NCBI RefSeq assembly: GCF_000002875.2
Contig: NC_009417.2
Coordinates: forward strand, 353,929 to 417,928
From: Leishmania infantum JPCM5
Lineage: Eukaryota > Euglenozoa > Kinetoplastea > Trypanosomatida > Trypanosomatidae
Length of the DNA: 64,000 nucleotides
Direction: 5' to 3'
This document shows, piece after piece, positions 62,461 through 64,000 of the stretch. Both the position numbers and the translations under genes were made by a program. Position 1 is the stretch's first letter. Each line of letters starts with the position of its first letter. The notes beneath the pieces are model-generated. The model had not been told where the DNA came from and ran no database searches. It saw only the letters and a list, made by a program, of their open reading frames with translations.

Positions 62461-62492
62461 GTGTCCCCTCGAGCTTTCCCGAGGGGAGACAC
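62461..62492 (+). repeat. Inverted repeat able to form a stem-loop
   Basis: Arms GTGTCCCCTCG and CGAGGGGAGACAC pair with a two-base bulge around a short loop. It lies in a more balanced segment between pyrimidine tracts. It may be an RNA structure in the UTR; no known family is recognised. Confidence 0.6.
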
Positions 62493-63490
62493 ACCGGAAG
62501 CGGCAATGGTGAGAAGATAGCAACAAAAACAACGCAAAGGAATGCGTCACCGCACAAAGAGTCATCGTCGCGGGTGCAATGGGCAGGCCGGGTGTCGGGC
62601 AATCCGCCCTGGACTGTGAAACCATCCGTGGCTCACCCCCCTCCCCCTCCTCCACCACCCACTCGTCAGTCTCCTCTTTCCCCTCTCTCTACTTGATTCC
62701 ATCCGCCCATCTCCTTGTGTTTGTTTGTTTTTTTGCCGTCTCTCATGTGATTCGCGTACACGCACACACATATTTGGTAGCTCATCGCTGCCGTGGCTGC
62801 GTCCCCCTCTTTTCCTTGTCGCAGCACACCCTGAAGCTCCTTCGCTGGATGCTCAAAACTATATTTTTGTCGTTGTCTGTCGCGGTCTATTCTTTCGTTC
62901 ACGTGCATACGCCATTCAACCACCACCATCCCTCATCACTCCTCCCACTCACCTCACCCCCAAACCCCAACATAAGATACATAAGCGCGCACATGCGCTA
63001 CACCTTTTCACCTGTAAACAAGTAGGCGTGCGACTCTCACGCACCGAGCTCCCGTGTTTCTGTGACTTCGTTTTCTGTGTATTCGCTGAGTCTGTCCTCA
63101 CCGACACACACACACGAGCTTGTGCAGAGAGGCATGCGCGCAAGCCAACTGCTTGAGCAGCTTCATCGATCGTATCCCCACTAGGCGCATCTTTCCTTTT
63201 CCTTCCTTTCGGTCTGTGTGGGTGGTGCGCGCACTTTTTTTTCTTCTGGGCTTCGTTGCGTATCTCAAAAAACACCGAGACCACCACTTCCACCCACCTC
63301 CAAAAGGCACGAAGTTGTCGACCCCTCACAGACAGACCGCATCATCAACGGCAGAGCGTTCCAGACTCTCTGCCTCGCTTTATTCTCTTTGCTTTTCTTC
63401 CGACATCTCCTCCGCCCTCCGTCCCTCGATCGCGGTTCGACCGTCACCCCTGCGGTCACACGTGTTTCCGCACACGGGTGAAGACAAGTG

Positions 63491-63530
63491 TCCTTTCCCG
63501 TCGTTACCACTTCCCTCCGTTGCCGGCCAG
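63491..63530 (+). promoter_or_regulatory. Candidate trans-splice acceptor for the last gene
   Basis: A C/T tract ends in AG at 63529-63530, 117 bases before the ATG at 63647. Confidence 0.5.
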
Positions 63531-63646
63531 TGCGGCGGATCGTGTCGATCTACCCTCCGCGGGGGCAGGCATGCCTTCAGTGTGAACGCTTCTGAGAGGT
63601 CACTGTCCGTTGTTGTCGCTAAGCAGTCGAAAGTGCGGATCTCATC

Positions 63647-64000
63647 ATGAGGCGCTACCGGTCGTGGGGGACAGCTCCGCTGCTCTCCACGCTCCTCATG
63701 GTAGTGCTCCATTCCTTTGCCCTGCACAGCGCAGCTGCGCGTACGCGAGAGTCGCTGCTATATTGCCTCCCTGCCGAGACGGAGCCGCATGGCCTCATCC
63801 GCTGCGTCATCCAGGTGCTGGACGGATACCAGCAGCCCACAACGAACTTCGACCCTTCCGATTTTATAGCTCTGACGCGCACCTCGAACGCCACGGCGGT
63901 CGTCACGAAGAGCGCGTTGGTGCGTGGCAGCGACAACGCAACCGTCGTCTTCACCCTGTCCGTCTCGACGGCCGCCGATGTGCTGATCCGGGTGTACTTG
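63647..64000 (+). CDS. Secreted or membrane protein, N-terminal part only
   Basis: The frame runs open from the ATG at 63647 to the window end (118 codons, no stop). It begins with a short basic stretch (MRRYRSWG) and a hydrophobic core (LLSTLLMVVLHSFALHSAA) with a plausible signal-peptidase site near AAA|RT. The mature part includes two Cys and two NAT N-glycosylation sequons, with strand-like VVFTLSVSTAADVLIRVYL at the cut. Beta-rich extracellular domains such as Ig-like or filamin-like folds are possible. No family can be named from this fragment. Confidence 0.7.
   Translation, partial: MRRYRSWGTAPLLSTLLMVVLHSFALHSAAARTRESLLYCLPAETEPHGLIRCVIQVLDGYQQPTTNFDPSDFIALTRTSNATAVVTKSALVRGSDNATVVFTLSVSTAADVLIRVYL

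Larger units (their letters stand above)
60697..63646 (+). other. 3 kb intergenic/UTR stretch carrying SIDER2-like copy D
   Basis: No gene seen. It contains SIDER2 copy D (61240-61828), (TG)n at 61993-62014, (CA)n near 62220-62237, two inverted repeats (61928-61949 and 62461-62492) and dense T/C tracts before the next gene. Confidence 0.8.

Overview
The window looks like trypanosomatid nuclear DNA, most probably Leishmania. All fifteen genes I can support lie on the + strand, intronless and separated by long UTR/intergenic stretches, as in a polycistronic transcription unit. The spacers are rich in T/C tracts followed by AG (trans-splice acceptors), (TG)n/(CA)n/(AT)n microsatellites and homopolymers. 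Four copies of a ~0.6 kb degenerate element have the layout of Leishmania SIDER2 retroposons. Species and chromosome cannot be fixed from sequence alone.

Layout. 66-3098: DGAT2-type acyltransferase with very large insertions. 6193-9867: PMCA-type Ca2+ P-type ATPase. 9868-18610: an 8.7 kb stretch with no convincing gene, but with one compositionally odd short-ORF patch near 10.4-10.7 kb. 18611-21481: PSP1 C-terminal domain protein with a Q/Y-rich N-terminus. 24260-25735: Rab geranylgeranyltransferase alpha subunit. 26409-26942: small acylated protein with an OCRE-like aromatic octad repeat. 30603-31955: unrecognised coiled-coil/acidic protein. 32554-33840: alpha/beta hydrolase. 35373-38684: CLC chloride channel with two CBS domains. 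39506-40237: single-span membrane protein. 44715-46052: YEATS-domain protein. 48565-49176: guanylate kinase. 52132-55017: protein with up to three CW-type zinc modules. 56380-58731: coiled-coil protein with a split Mis18/Yippee/cereblon-like zinc site. 59695-60696: short coiled-coil protein. 63647 to the window end: 5' part of a secreted or membrane protein.

The genes do not form one obvious pathway, which is normal for kinetoplastid gene arrays. Two loose themes stand out. One is membrane lipid, ion and trafficking functions (DGAT2, Ca2+-ATPase, CLC, RabGGTase alpha, acylated protein). The other is a run of chromatin-reader-like proteins between 44.7 and 58.7 kb (YEATS, triple CW, beta-tent zinc protein), with guanylate kinase between them. 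No tRNA, rRNA or CRISPR was recognised, and no convincing minus-strand gene. I found no clear new multi-gene system. The most interesting items are the CLC protein lacking both mechanistic glutamates, the split CW/beta-tent chromatin-like proteins, the acylated OCRE-like protein, the almost identical pair of SIDER2 copies 57 kb apart, and the short-ORF patch in the long gene-free region.

Coding starts were placed at the first plausible in-frame ATG downstream of a polypyrimidine/AG acceptor. Several reading frames stay open upstream through non-ATG codons, and those extensions were not included.
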